This document shows, one piece after another, positions 52,675 through 61,258 of a stretch of 64,000 bases of DNA. The notes below the pieces were generated by a model, which did not search any database, was not told the origin of the DNA, and saw nothing but the letters and a program-made list of their open reading frames with translations. Both the position numbers and the translations under genes were made by a program. The first letter of the stretch is position 1; the number at the start of each line of letters is the position of its first letter. The DNA comes from Pelagovum pacificum (GTDB lineage Bacteria; Pseudomonadota; Alphaproteobacteria; Rhodobacterales; Rhodobacteraceae): assembly GCF_016134045.1 (NCBI RefSeq), contig NZ_CP065915.1, positions 2,418,001 through 2,482,000 of the forward strand, given 5' to 3'.

Positions 52675-53357
52675 CTGACGCGAACCCGGCGGGCCAGCCA
52701 TTCCGACAGGCCGAGCGCGCCGAGCGCCAGAACGGCGGACGCGATGACGAGGCGCACGACCTCAGGCTCGCGGCCCGGCACCTGCAACAGCCCGTAGATG
52801 GCGGAGGGGATCGTCCGCGTCTCGCCGGGGATGGACGAGACAAAGGTGATCGTCGCCCCGAATTCGCCCATCGCCTTGGCGAACCCCAGGACCGCGCCAG
52901 CCAGAACACCGGGCAGGATCAGCGGCAGCGTCACCGTGAAGAAGATGCGTATTCGCGACGCGCCGAGTGTCGCGGCGGCTTCCTCCAGCCCCGGATCGAC
53001 GGCGTCGATAGCGAGCCGGATCGCCCGGACGACGAGCGGAAAGCCCATGATCCCCGCCGCGAGCGCCGCCCCGGTCCAGCGGAAGGCGAGCACGATGCCG
53101 AACGTCTCTTCCAGCCAGCCACCAAGCGCGCCACGCCGCCCGAACAGGACAAGCAGAAGGTATCCGGTCACCACCGGCGGCAGGACCAGCGGCAAATGCA
53201 CCAGCCCGTTGAGCAACCCCCGCCCCGGAAAGCGCCCCCGCGCCAGCAGCAGCGCCATCGCGATGCCCAGAGGGACGGAGACGACGGTCGCCCAGAGTGA
53301 GACTTTCAGCGACAGGAAGATCGCCGACCAGCCCTCCGGGCCGAACAGCTCACTCAT
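52671..53357 (-). CDS. modB: Molybdate ABC transporter permease
   Basis: 228 residues. About five to six helices and the ModB-type loop EEAAATLGASRIRIFFTVTL with GFAKAMGEFGATITFVSSIP. It overlaps modA by eight bases and modC by four, so the operon is modA-modB-modC. Confidence 0.95.
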   Translation of the reverse strand: MSELFGPEGWSAIFLSLKVSLWATVVSVPLGIAMALLLARGRFPGRGLLNGLVHLPLVLPPVVTGYLLLVLFGRRGALGGWLEETFGIVLAFRWTGAALAAGIMGFPLVVRAIRLAIDAVDPGLEEAAATLGASRIRIFFTVTLPLILPGVLAGAVLGFAKAMGEFGATITFVSSIPGETRTIPSAIYGLLQVPGREPEVVRLVIASAVLALGALGLSEWLARRVRVR

Positions 53358-54063
53358 CTACGGGAAGGAAGCCCGCGTCGGGGAACGCCGGGTGGCTGGC
53401 GACCGCGTCGAGGAACTCCGCCGCGCCGGGCGCGTCGTTGCCGGCAATCAGCGCGCCGACGTAGAGGATTTGCGGGTGGCTGTCCTCGGGCAGGTCCGCG
53501 ACCACGGACACCCCCGGCTCCGCCGCCGCGTCGGTCGCGTAGACGAGGCCGAGCGGCGCTTCGCCCCGCGCGACGAGCGCGAGCGCGGCGCGCACGTTCT
53601 CCGCTTCCGCGAGCCGGGTCGAGACTTCGTCCCAGAGGCCGAGCCCCTCGAGCGCGGCCTTGCCGTAGATGCCCGCCGGCACCGACTCGACAAGGCCGAT
53701 CGCCAGTCGGCCGTCACCGAGCGCGACGTCCAACCCTTCGTCGGTCAGCTCGACGGTGCCCGCGCCAGCCGGTGCGACCAGCACGATACGGTTGGAAAAC
53801 AGCAGCCTCGGCTCTGTCACGAGACCGCGCCCGTCGAGCCAGTCCATCCAGTCGGTGTTGGCGAGCAGAACGACATCTGCGGGGGCGCCCTGGTCGATCT
53901 GGCGAGCGATCGCACCGCTTCCGGCATAGGCGATTGCCACGTCGTCACGTTCCGCGGCGACCTCATCGAGAGGGCCTGCGAGGCTGGCGGCGGCGAATAT
54001 CGTCAGGGGCTCCGCCGGCAGTGGCGTTGCGAACATCAGAATCGGAAACAGCCAGCGAAACAT
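53350..54063 (-). CDS. modA: Molybdate-binding periplasmic protein
   Basis: 237 residues from ATG at 54063. Short signal peptide (about 1-17, ending PLPAE). ModA motifs: LTIFAAASLAGPLDEVA (18-34) and GSGAIARQIDQGAPADVVL. It binds molybdate or tungstate. The ATG overlaps the opposite-strand kdtA frame, so divergent promoters must lie inside coding DNA; no Mo-box was recognised. Confidence 0.92.
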   Translation of the reverse strand: MFRWLFPILMFATPLPAEPLTIFAAASLAGPLDEVAAERDDVAIAYAGSGAIARQIDQGAPADVVLLANTDWMDWLDGRGLVTEPRLLFSNRIVLVAPAGAGTVELTDEGLDVALGDGRLAIGLVESVPAGIYGKAALEGLGLWDEVSTRLAEAENVRAALALVARGEAPLGLVYATDAAAEPGVSVVADLPEDSHPQILYVGALIAGNDAPGAAEFLDAVASHPAFPDAGFLPVDE

Positions 54064-54091
54064 GAACAGAGTATTTCGCGTCCGATTTCGG

Positions 54092-55402
54092 ATGGCAACG
54101 CACTGGCACGAAAGGAATCCCGCTGCTACCAAAGGTAGAACGACCATTATCGCCACAGGTCCCCACCTCTTGTTCGTCTATCGCCTGATCCTTTCCATCG
54201 CGTTGCCGTTCCTCGCGATCTCCGCCCTGTTCCGCTGGCTCAGCGGAAAGGAAGACCGCAACGCGTTCCGTGACAGGCTGTTCGGCGCTCCGGTGCCGAC
54301 CGGCGCGATCTGGATTCACGGCGCCTCCGTCGGAGAGCTGACGTCGGCGCGCAAGCTCATCATGGCGATCCTGAAGGATCGAGAGGCGCGCATCATCGTC
54401 ACCACCAACACGGTGACCGGCCGCGACATGGTCGAATCGTGGAAGCTGCCCCGCGTCCGGGCGCGCATCGCGCCGATCGACGCGCGGGACACGCTGACGC
54501 CGATGATCTCGCGTGCCGCCGCGCTCGTCGTGCTGGAGAACGAGATCTGGCCGAACCGTATCGCGCTGGCCCACAAGGCCGGGATCCCGGTTCTGATGAT
54601 CGGCGCCCGCATGTCCGAGCTCAGCTTCCAGCGCTGGAAGAACAGGCCCAACCTGATGCGCAGCCTGCTGGAGCCGGTGACGCTGCTGGTGCCGCAGGAC
54701 AGCGAGAGCGGGGACCGGTTCCGGCAGCTCGGAGCACCGGCACGCGCGATGGCCGCGCCGGTGCAGCTGAAGTCGCTCTACCGGCCCGAGGGGCAGACGG
54801 ATGATCGGCTGTCTTTCTCGCGGGCGCATACGGTGCTCGCCGCCTCGACCCACGAGGGGGAGGAGAACATCGTCTTCGAGGCCTTCAACCGCGCCCGCAA
54901 GTCCGAACCGAAGTTGCGGCTGATCCTCGCCCCCCGCCACCCCGAGCGGGCCGGCGACATCGCCCGCCGTGCGGCGCGGCTGGGGCTGCAGGCCGCCCTG
55001 CGCTCCACCAGCGGGCCGCCACAGAAACCGGTCTATATCGCGGACACGATGGGCGAGCTGGAGCTGTTCTACGGCATGGCCGGGGTCGCCTTCGTCGGCG
55101 GGTCGCTCGTCGAGAAGGGCGGGCACACGCCCTACGAGCCCGCCGCGCTTGGCTGTGCCATCCTGCACGGCCCGCATGTCGCGAATTTCGGGTCGGAATA
55201 TGCCGTGCTGGACAAGGCCGGCGGGGCGGAGCTGGTGACGGACGCAGAAAGCCTCGCCGCGGCCTGGCTGCGCCACCGTGACGGCTCTCCCATGCCCGCG
55301 ATCGCGGCGAAGAAGCTGATGCCGGTCGAGACGGACGAAGTCTTCGGTCGCATCCTGTCGATTCTTACACCCAGGCAGACCTCCGCGCGACGAGGGCGCT
55401 GA
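54092..55402 (+). CDS. waaA: 3-deoxy-D-manno-octulosonic acid (Kdo) transferase
   Basis: 436 residues if started at ATG 54092; ATG 54062 and TTG 54170 are alternatives, and no start has a clear ribosome-binding site. An N-terminal membrane helix (LILSIALPFLAISALF) is followed by a GT-B glycosyltransferase with IWIHGASVGELTSARKLI, ENEIWPN, HEGEENIVFEAF and FVGGSLVEKGGHTPYEPAAL. It adds Kdo to lipid A precursors at the inner membrane. Its 3' end overlaps the convergent deacetylase gene by 38 bp. Confidence 0.93.
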   Translation: MATHWHERNPAATKGRTTIIATGPHLLFVYRLILSIALPFLAISALFRWLSGKEDRNAFRDRLFGAPVPTGAIWIHGASVGELTSARKLIMAILKDREARIIVTTNTVTGRDMVESWKLPRVRARIAPIDARDTLTPMISRAAALVVLENEIWPNRIALAHKAGIPVLMIGARMSELSFQRWKNRPNLMRSLLEPVTLLVPQDSESGDRFRQLGAPARAMAAPVQLKSLYRPEGQTDDRLSFSRAHTVLAASTHEGEENIVFEAFNRARKSEPKLRLILAPRHPERAGDIARRAARLGLQAALRSTSGPPQKPVYIADTMGELELFYGMAGVAFVGGSLVEKGGHTPYEPAALGCAILHGPHVANFGSEYAVLDKAGGAELVTDAESLAAAWLRHRDGSPMPAIAAKKLMPVETDEVFGRILSILTPRQTSARRGR

Positions 55403-56498
55403 TCCCGTCGCGGACCAGCTCCGTCACCGGGGCGTTGCGGGGCGCGTCGCGCAGGGTCTCGGTCCAGTGCTCCTGCGGCGTGATCTCGCGCTGCGGGCCG
55501 ATCCAGCGGAGCGCACGGAGCACGGACGCGGCGGCGGGCGGCAGGCGATCGGGAATCTCGGCGCCGACAAGCGTACCCCAGACGCCAGTCCAGAGCCGCC
55601 CGACCGACCACGGATTGTAGCCACCACCGCCGAGCACGACCATGCGCGGTGCGAGCGGGCGCAGCGCGGCGACCACTGCCCAGTGCGCGTTGTTGGACAG
55701 GGTCATCCGGCTTTGCGGGTCTTCGGCCACCGCGTCCGCCCCGCATTGCAGGACGATCGCATCCGGGCGGAAGTCGTCGACGACGGGCAGGATCAGCTGG
55801 TCGAGCACCATCGCCATGTCGTCATCCGTGCTCCCGGCAGGCATCGGCAGGTTCCAGACCTGCCCTGCCCCGCGATCGGTCAGCGCACCGGTGCGCGGCC
55901 AGCGCCCGGCCTCGTGGGTCGAGACGAGGCAGGTGTCGGGATCACTCGCAAAGGCCGCCTCAACCCCGTCGGGGTGATGGGCGTCGATGTCGACGTAAGC
56001 GACCCGGGTCGCGCCGTTGTCGCGCAGCGAGCGGATCGCGAAGACCGGGTCGTTGAGGTAGCAGAAGCCGTTCGCGCGGTCGGGCATCCCGTGGTGCGTG
56101 CCGCCGGCGGGGCTGTAGACCACCCCGCCCCGCGCGACGAGCTCTCCGGCGAGGAGCGAGCCGCCGACGGCCGTCGCAGGCCGGCGGTACATCTCGGGAA
56201 AGACCGGGTTCGACGGCGTGCCGAGCGCGTAGCGGGCGCGGGTCTCTGCCGTGACCAGTTGCGTGCGCTCGGCGTCCTGGAGCGCGGCGATGTAGTCGGG
56301 CCGGTGAAACCGCCAGAGCGCAGGCGGCTTGGCGCGCGGGCTTTGCACGAATGCGGACGGCGGCAGCCAGCCGAGCGCGCGGGCGAGGTCCTTGACCGTC
56401 GAGACGCGCGGGATGCGCAGCGGGTGCCAAGCCCCATAAGACGAGTGGCGGTAGATCTCGGAGCCGATGAACCGCGGGGCCGGCAGATCAGCCGGCAA
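55365..56498 (-). CDS. Histone deacetylase-like (AcuC/acetylpolyamine amidohydrolase) family protein
   Basis: 377 residues from a TTG at 56498 that overlaps the GPx stop by 11 bases; no nearer ATG exists. HDAC-fold motifs: THHGMPDRANGFCYLND (about 134-150), VAYVDIDAHHPDGVE, LQCGADA and the catalytic-type tyrosine in GGGGYNP. These supply the zinc ligands and His dyad. Likely substrates are acetylated proteins, polyamines or small molecules. It follows the GPx gene directly, so the two share an operon. Confidence 0.85.
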   Translation of the reverse strand: MPADLPAPRFIGSEIYRHSSYGAWHPLRIPRVSTVKDLARALGWLPPSAFVQSPRAKPPALWRFHRPDYIAALQDAERTQLVTAETRARYALGTPSNPVFPEMYRRPATAVGGSLLAGELVARGGVVYSPAGGTHHGMPDRANGFCYLNDPVFAIRSLRDNGATRVAYVDIDAHHPDGVEAAFASDPDTCLVSTHEAGRWPRTGALTDRGAGQVWNLPMPAGSTDDDMAMVLDQLILPVVDDFRPDAIVLQCGADAVAEDPQSRMTLSNNAHWAVVAALRPLAPRMVVLGGGGYNPWSVGRLWTGVWGTLVGAEIPDRLPPAAASVLRALRWIGPQREITPQEHWTETLRDAPRNAPVTELVRDGISALVARRSAWV

Positions 56499-57045
56499 GC
56501 GCCGCCTCCACGGCGGAGCGGATCGGCCGGGACATCGGGTTCACCGCGGAGGGCCAGTCCTGCAGGATCTCGCCGTCCGCGCCGATCAGCACCTTGTGGA
56601 AGTTCCATGTCGGGGTGACGCCGCGCCGTTCCAGCCAGTCGAACAGAGGATGCGCATCGTCACCGCGCACATGGGTGATCGTGCTCATCGGCATGTCGAG
56701 ACCAAAGTTCATTGCACAGAAATCGCGCACTTCGCCGTCGCTGCCGAGCTCCTGCCGGAAATCGTCCGATGGTATGGCCAGCACGACGAGGCCGGCCTCC
56801 CGGTACTGCTCCCACAGCGCCTGAAGGTCGTCGTACTGCGGCGTGAAGGCACAGAGAGAGGCGGTATTGGCCAGAAGGATCGGCTGACCGGCATAATCGG
56901 AGAGCGCGATGCTGCCCCCATCGATCGAGTCGAAGCTGAACTGTCCGATCACGTCGCCGCCGGCGATCGCGGCCGGCGCGGCGGCCAAGGTGGCTGTCAC
57001 CGTGGCAAGCGCGGCGAGGAAATTGCGGCGGGTAAAAGAAACCAT
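56488..57045 (-). CDS. Tat-exported glutathione peroxidase family protein
   Basis: 185 residues from ATG at 57045. The N-terminus FTRRNFLAALATVTA is a twin-arginine signal (RRNFL) ending about residue 28 (AIA). The GPx core has the peroxidatic Cys65 in NTASLCAFTPQYDDL and VLAIPSDDF. It reduces hydroperoxides in the periplasm. The frame is open upstream to 57126 but the Tat start is clear. Downstream is the HDAC-like gene. Confidence 0.9.
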   Translation of the reverse strand: MVSFTRRNFLAALATVTATLAAAPAAIAGGDVIGQFSFDSIDGGSIALSDYAGQPILLANTASLCAFTPQYDDLQALWEQYREAGLVVLAIPSDDFRQELGSDGEVRDFCAMNFGLDMPMSTITHVRGDDAHPLFDWLERRGVTPTWNFHKVLIGADGEILQDWPSAVNPMSRPIRSAVEAALAG

Positions 57046-57118
57046 TTGTCTGTTCCGGGAATACCGTTCCAATCTGGCCGAGAAACTAACGCCGCATGAC
57101 CCCAAGGCAAGGAGCTCG

Positions 57119-57577
57119 ATGACCATTCAAGCCCCGTTCCAGCGACCGCTTCGGCTTGCCGGGGCCCGCAAGGCCGAGGTGCGGACTCAGTTCGCGCTGC
57201 TTGGCTGGCGTCGGGTCGAGGGCAAGCTGAAGGTCTGCCTCGTCACGTCGCGCGGCTCGAAGCGATGGATCCTGCCCAAGGGCTGGCCGATGGGCCGCAC
57301 GACGCCGTCGCGGGCGGCCGCGATCGAGGCGTGGGAGGAAGCCGGGCTGGAAGGCAAGGTGGAGGCGCAACCGCTCGGGCTCGTCTCCTACCAGAAGCGC
57401 TTCGGCAAGAGCGAGGTGCCCGTGATCGCGGTGGTTTACGCAATGGAAGTCACCCGCGTCGCCGACGACTACCCCGAGAAGGGACAGCGCAAGCGCAAGT
57501 GGTTCTCACCGAAGAAGGCCGCGTCGAAGCTGGACGACGCGGAACTGGCCCACATCGTCCGTCACTTCACCGTCTAG
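57119..57577 (+). CDS. Nudix hydrolase, diphosphoinositol-phosphatase-like
   Basis: 152 residues from ATG at 57119, after AAGGAGCTCG. The Nudix box region is WILPKGWPMGRT followed by IEAWEEAGL. It keeps the EAxEEAG metal-binding part, but the first conserved glutamate is Thr and the Arg of RE is Ile, as in some DIPP-like alphaproteobacterial members. It hydrolyses a nucleoside or inositol pyrophosphate of unknown identity. It is divergent from the GPx gene and convergent with bolA. Confidence 0.87.
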   Translation: MTIQAPFQRPLRLAGARKAEVRTQFALLGWRRVEGKLKVCLVTSRGSKRWILPKGWPMGRTTPSRAAAIEAWEEAGLEGKVEAQPLGLVSYQKRFGKSEVPVIAVVYAMEVTRVADDYPEKGQRKRKWFSPKKAASKLDDAELAHIVRHFTV

Positions 57578-57588
57578 CGGTCCGTCCC

Positions 57589-57843
57589 TCAGGCAACGTC
57601 GAGGCCGAGCGCGTGAATGCGTCCGACGAGGTCGGGGCCGAGCGCCTTGTGGACGGCGCGGTGCCGCTCGACCCGGCCCATCGGCTTGAAGGCGTCCGCC
57701 TCGATCCTTACGTGCCAGTGACTTTCGCCACTGCCGTCGTCGCCGGCGTGGCCCGCGTGACGGGCGCTGTCATTCCTGACCTCGAGCACCGTCGGCTGAA
57801 ACGCGCTCTCGAGCCGTTCACGAATCTGCTGTTCAAGTCTCAT
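57589..57843 (-). CDS. bolA: BolA family protein
   Basis: 84 residues from ATG at 57843, with AAAGGA upstream. BolA fold: IRERLESAFQP, SHWHVRIEADAFKPMGRVER and HRAVHKALGPDL. BolA proteins bind monothiol glutaredoxins and assist Fe-S/iron regulation. It is divergent from the DnaJ-like gene with 73 bp between them. Confidence 0.93.
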   Translation of the reverse strand: MRLEQQIRERLESAFQPTVLEVRNDSARHAGHAGDDGSGESHWHVRIEADAFKPMGRVERHRAVHKALGPDLVGRIHALGLDVA

Positions 57844-57916
57844 TTTTTCCTTTCCGCCCCTTTCCTCTCGTTCCCCATCGTCTAAACTCCCGCGTCCGAC
57901 GAGAAAAGGATCGCAC

Positions 57917-58546
57917 ATGCCAAAGCCCGACCCCTTCGGATTCGATATGTCCGTCTCCGCTTCGAAAAAGAAGAACCCGCGAGGCCGCCGCGGCATGTCC
58001 GGGGCGATCGAAACCTCCACGCGTGTCTGCGATCACGATGGATGCGAGGAGCCGGGCAAGTACCGTGCTCCGAAAAGCCCTGACTCGCTCGATGATTTCT
58101 TCTGGTTCTGCAAGGACCACGTAAGAGAATACAACCTGAAGTGGAACTTCTTCGAGACCTCGAACGAGCAGGAATATCTCGACCAGGTTCAGCGTGACCG
58201 GGTCTGGGACCGCGAGACGAAGCCGTTCCGCCGTTCTGCCGAAGAACAGGCGTGGGCACGGCTCGGTATCGAGGACCCGCACCAGGTGCTGGGGGAGAAC
58301 GCGACGCGCAACCCCGGCAAGGCCGCGACGGGCACCCGTCGCCTGCCCCCGACCGAGCGCAAGGCGATCGACATCCTCGACGCGCGGGACAACTGGACGA
58401 AATCCGAGATCCGCAAGGCCTACAAGGCACTTATCAAGGTGCTGCACCCCGACATGAACGGCGGTGACCGCAGCCACGAAGAGCAGCTCGCAGAAGTCGT
58501 GTGGGCGTGGGACCAGCTGAAGGCGTCCCGCTCCTTCAAGGACTGA
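57917..58546 (+). CDS. J-domain (DnaJ-like) protein with N-terminal Cys/His site
   Basis: 209 residues. A possible zinc site is formed by CDHDGC (38-43) and FCKDH (about 64-68). The C-terminal J domain (about 150-209) includes the HPD motif in VLHPDMNGGDRSHEE. It is a DnaK co-chaperone. In related Rhodobacterales the bolA/DnaJ-like pair sits next to cobS; here cobS is about 4.7 kb away. Confidence 0.88.
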   Translation: MPKPDPFGFDMSVSASKKKNPRGRRGMSGAIETSTRVCDHDGCEEPGKYRAPKSPDSLDDFFWFCKDHVREYNLKWNFFETSNEQEYLDQVQRDRVWDRETKPFRRSAEEQAWARLGIEDPHQVLGENATRNPGKAATGTRRLPPTERKAIDILDARDNWTKSEIRKAYKALIKVLHPDMNGGDRSHEEQLAEVVWAWDQLKASRSFKD

Positions 58547-58550
58547 TCCG

Positions 58551-59027
58551 TCAGGACAGCAGGGCGGCCCCGCAGCGCGGGTCGCCCGGCGCGACGGACG
58601 TGTAACTCACGCTCCATTCCCCGACCGCGTTGTCGGTCGAGTAGAACTCCGCCAACAGCAGGTCTTCGTCGCGAGGGGCGACGCAGATGCGGGTCTCTCC
58701 GTCGTCGGGAGCCGGCGCCTGCATGTAGATACCGTCGAGCCCTGCCCGTTCCTGCGACGTCGTTCCGGCGCTCGTGCCGAAAGCGACCGCCATGTTGCCG
58801 CCCGCGCTGCTCCGGCTGACGGAGACAAGCGCGACAGATCCCGGAGCCGGCGACAGTTCGAACACGATCCAGCGGCGGCTGTCGTCGGGCGCGTGGTCGA
58901 GCAGCGTCACCTCGCCCGGCTGAAGCGCCCGGAACCCGGCGGGATAGTCCGGCCAGTTCTCCTCGGCCTGGGCCGTGGCACTACCGGCGCAGGCCATCAG
59001 CATCGCTGCGAACATCGTCGATTTCAT
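58551..59027 (-). CDS. Unrecognised exported protein
   Basis: 158 residues with a signal peptide (about 1-20, ending SATAQA). Acidic mature part with two cysteines (about 117 and 154). No family is recognised. It is convergent with the DnaJ-like gene and lies downstream of a membrane-protein gene on the same strand. Confidence 0.7.
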   Translation of the reverse strand: MKSTMFAAMLMACAGSATAQAEENWPDYPAGFRALQPGEVTLLDHAPDDSRRWIVFELSPAPGSVALVSVSRSSAGGNMAVAFGTSAGTTSQERAGLDGIYMQAPAPDDGETRICVAPRDEDLLLAEFYSTDNAVGEWSVSYTSVAPGDPRCGAALLS

Positions 59028-59091
59028 GGGATCTCCGCCGGCTGTCCTGCTCGCACCCTAGGTTTCCGGGGCGCAACCGGACAAGGCCGGA

Positions 59092-59766
59092 TCAGACGGC
59101 AGAACGCTTCGACCGCAGGCGGAGGCCAACGGGCCTCGGCGCAGCGTCTTCGACCGGTTCGTCTTCGGGGGTATAGAGCTTGCGGGCGTTCTCGAGCGCG
59201 GCAAGGGCCGCATCCTCGTCGTCGAGCCAGTCCTGCGGAGTCTTCAGCCGAAGGGGCGAATCCGAGGTCCGGCGCACCCGCGGTTTGCCGGGAAGTGGAT
59301 TGAAGATGGAGTCGCGCTCCTGCCGCCAACGGCGCAGCAGCCAGTGTGCACCGGCGAGGTGGGCGATCCAGACGACGGCCAGCAGAGGCCGCCCGACGAG
59401 CGCCACGAACAGCGAGAACGGGCCGAACATCGTGCCGAAGAGCGGAAGCACCAGCGTCCCGGCCACGAGCGCGCCGACGAAGCTCACGAAGACCCCGCCC
59501 CAGATCGCGCGCTTCCAGCCGTAGCGTCCGGATTGCCCCAGCAACTCACCAGACAGCGCAAGGCCGACGATGGCGCCGATGGCACCGGCAGCGATCTGCC
59601 ACGTCTCGTAGCCCGTCAGGGGCTGAAAGAAAGGACGGTCCGGATTGTCGAGATTTGTGACGATGACGAAGCTCATCCAGGCACCGACGACGGCCACCAG
59701 AAGGTAGGCAAGCGCGCGCGCCCGCTCCCCGTCGGTTGCCCACGCCAATCTGTCCTTGATGCTCAT
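59092..59766 (-). CDS. Unrecognised membrane protein with C-terminal charged tail
   Basis: 224 residues from ATG at 59766 (59769 is also possible). About four hydrophobic segments (near 18-38, 55-75, 85-110, 115-135) are followed by a soluble ~80-residue tail. Topology suggests an inner-membrane protein. No family is recognised. It lies upstream of the exported-protein gene and downstream of msrB on the same strand. Confidence 0.7.
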   Translation of the reverse strand: MSIKDRLAWATDGERARALAYLLVAVVGAWMSFVIVTNLDNPDRPFFQPLTGYETWQIAAGAIGAIVGLALSGELLGQSGRYGWKRAIWGGVFVSFVGALVAGTLVLPLFGTMFGPFSLFVALVGRPLLAVVWIAHLAGAHWLLRRWRQERDSIFNPLPGKPRVRRTSDSPLRLKTPQDWLDDEDAALAALENARKLYTPEDEPVEDAAPRPVGLRLRSKRSAV

Positions 59767-59968
59767 CATCCCCTCGAACCCCGGCTGCCTGCTGACGAGC
59801 CCGGATATCGAGTCCGAACTTGGCGAATTAATGGCGAGGTGAGGGAGAATGCCGCCAAAACGGTAAAACCGCACGGGCTTCACCGGCATTGCCGCTTGAC
59901 GTTGCGACCCCTTTGCGGGCCGCCGGCGGTTGGGGCCGGAATGGCCCCTTGATCCGCCGGCTTTCGGG

Positions 59969-60442
59969 TCAGGCCGCTTCGAACACGAGGCTGACGCCGT
60001 TCAGGCAGTGGCGCTTGCCGGTCGGCGCGGGGCCGTCGTCGAAGATGTGGCCAAGGTGGCTGCCGCACCGGTCGCAGTGGCACTCGGTGCGCACGGCGAA
60101 GAGGCTTCGGTCTTCCTTGGTCTCGATCGCGTTCGGCAGTGCCTCGTAGAAGGACGGCCAGCCGGTGCCGCTGTCATACTTCGCCTCGGACGAGTAGAGC
60201 GCCTGACCACAGCCCTTGCAGTGGTAGATGCCCGGTTCATAGACCTTGTCGAGCGGCGACGTGCCGGCCCGTTCGGTGCCTTCCTCGCGCATGACGTTGT
60301 ATTCGGCGTCGGTCAGCATCGCGCGCCATTCGGCTTCGGTCCGCGTGACTTCGAAGTTGCCTTCGGCTGCGGTCAGAATGCCCGGCAGCGCGGTCAATGC
60401 GCTGGCGCCCGTGCCGATGGCCAGAAACTTGCGGCGGTTCAT
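59969..60442 (-). CDS. msrB: Tat-exported peptide-methionine (R)-S-oxide reductase
   Basis: 157 residues from ATG at 60442, after AGGAGAG. The N-terminus MNRRKFLAIGTGASA is a twin-arginine signal (RRKFL). MsrB zinc cysteines are in CKGC and CDRC, TGWPSFY is the substrate loop, and the catalytic cysteine is in RHCLNGVSL. It repairs oxidised methionine in periplasmic proteins. It lies 117 bp downstream of the anti-sigma gene on the same strand. Confidence 0.93.
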   Translation of the reverse strand: MNRRKFLAIGTGASALTALPGILTAAEGNFEVTRTEAEWRAMLTDAEYNVMREEGTERAGTSPLDKVYEPGIYHCKGCGQALYSSEAKYDSGTGWPSFYEALPNAIETKEDRSLFAVRTECHCDRCGSHLGHIFDDGPAPTGKRHCLNGVSLVFEAA

Positions 60443-60559
60443 GATCTCTCTCCTGTTGCGACCCCGGGGACCGGGGCCGGTGGATTACATGAAGAACTCA
60501 CGCACAGGATGGCCGATAAGTTTCGAAACAAGGGTCACGACGGGGTGACCCGTTCCGGA

Positions 60560-61258
60560 TCAGAGCGGCTCGACGTAGCCGACGGCCAGAACGTCGCCAG
60601 TCGGGGACCCGGTCGGCGAGCCGCCCGGCGGTTCGTCGGAGACGGCGAAGTGGGCCTGTTCGACCGTCGCGCCATCGGGCAGCGCGAACTCGGCCACCCG
60701 GGCTTCAGGCAGGACGCCGATGGAGACCGGAGCGGCATCGTCCGTTTCCGCGAACCAAAGTTGCAGGTCACGGCCCTCGCGGCGATCGCCTTCGAGCCGG
60801 TTGACGGCGAGCATGCCGCTTTCCGGGTCGATCGCGGCGACCACGACGAGGTCGCCACCTTCGGAGGCCATCTCCACCTGATAGGCCGGGGTCAGTGTCG
60901 GACCGCCCGGCTGGAGCAGACCCATCTGCGTCACGACGAGCAGGATCAGCGCCGCGGCAGCCGCACCGAGAAGTGCCGGCAGAATACCGAGCCGCGCGAA
61001 GAAGCCCTTCTTGGCTCCCGCACCGAACAGGCGCCGTTCCAGATCACGGTAGAGCGTCGCCGGTGGCGTGACCGGCTCTACTTCGACATCGGCGATCAGC
61101 GCCATCCGCTCCGTCCAGGACAGGACGTCCTGCCGGAAGACGGAGTCCGACCGCAGGCGCGCGACGCACTCGTCGCGCTCCCCCTCGGAAAGCAATCCGA
61201 GGACGTACTCGGCCGCGAGGCCGGAGTCGTCGTCGTCGCGTTCGTCGGGACCGCTCAT
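60560..61258 (-). CDS. Anti-sigma factor (RskA-type)
   Basis: 232 residues from ATG at 61258, overlapping the sigma stop (ATGA); GTG at 61270 is a less likely start. The N-terminal anti-sigma domain (LAAEYVLGLLSEGERDECVA) is cytosolic. One membrane helix (LGILPALLGAAAAALILLVV, about 90-109) leads to a periplasmic RskA-type domain with NRLEGDRREGRDLQLWFAE. It should hold the adjacent ECF sigma factor inactive until an envelope signal. Confidence 0.88.
   Translation of the reverse strand: MSGPDERDDDDSGLAAEYVLGLLSEGERDECVARLRSDSVFRQDVLSWTERMALIADVEVEPVTPPATLYRDLERRLFGAGAKKGFFARLGILPALLGAAAAALILLVVTQMGLLQPGGPTLTPAYQVEMASEGGDLVVVAAIDPESGMLAVNRLEGDRREGRDLQLWFAETDDAAPVSIGVLPEARVAEFALPDGATVEQAHFAVSDEPPGGSPTGSPTGDVLAVGYVEPL

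Noticed and set aside
54092..54160. Molybdate-responsive Mo-box or Moco riboswitch for modABC
   Set aside because: The upstream DNA is the coding start of waaA and no palindromic Mo-box was recognised.
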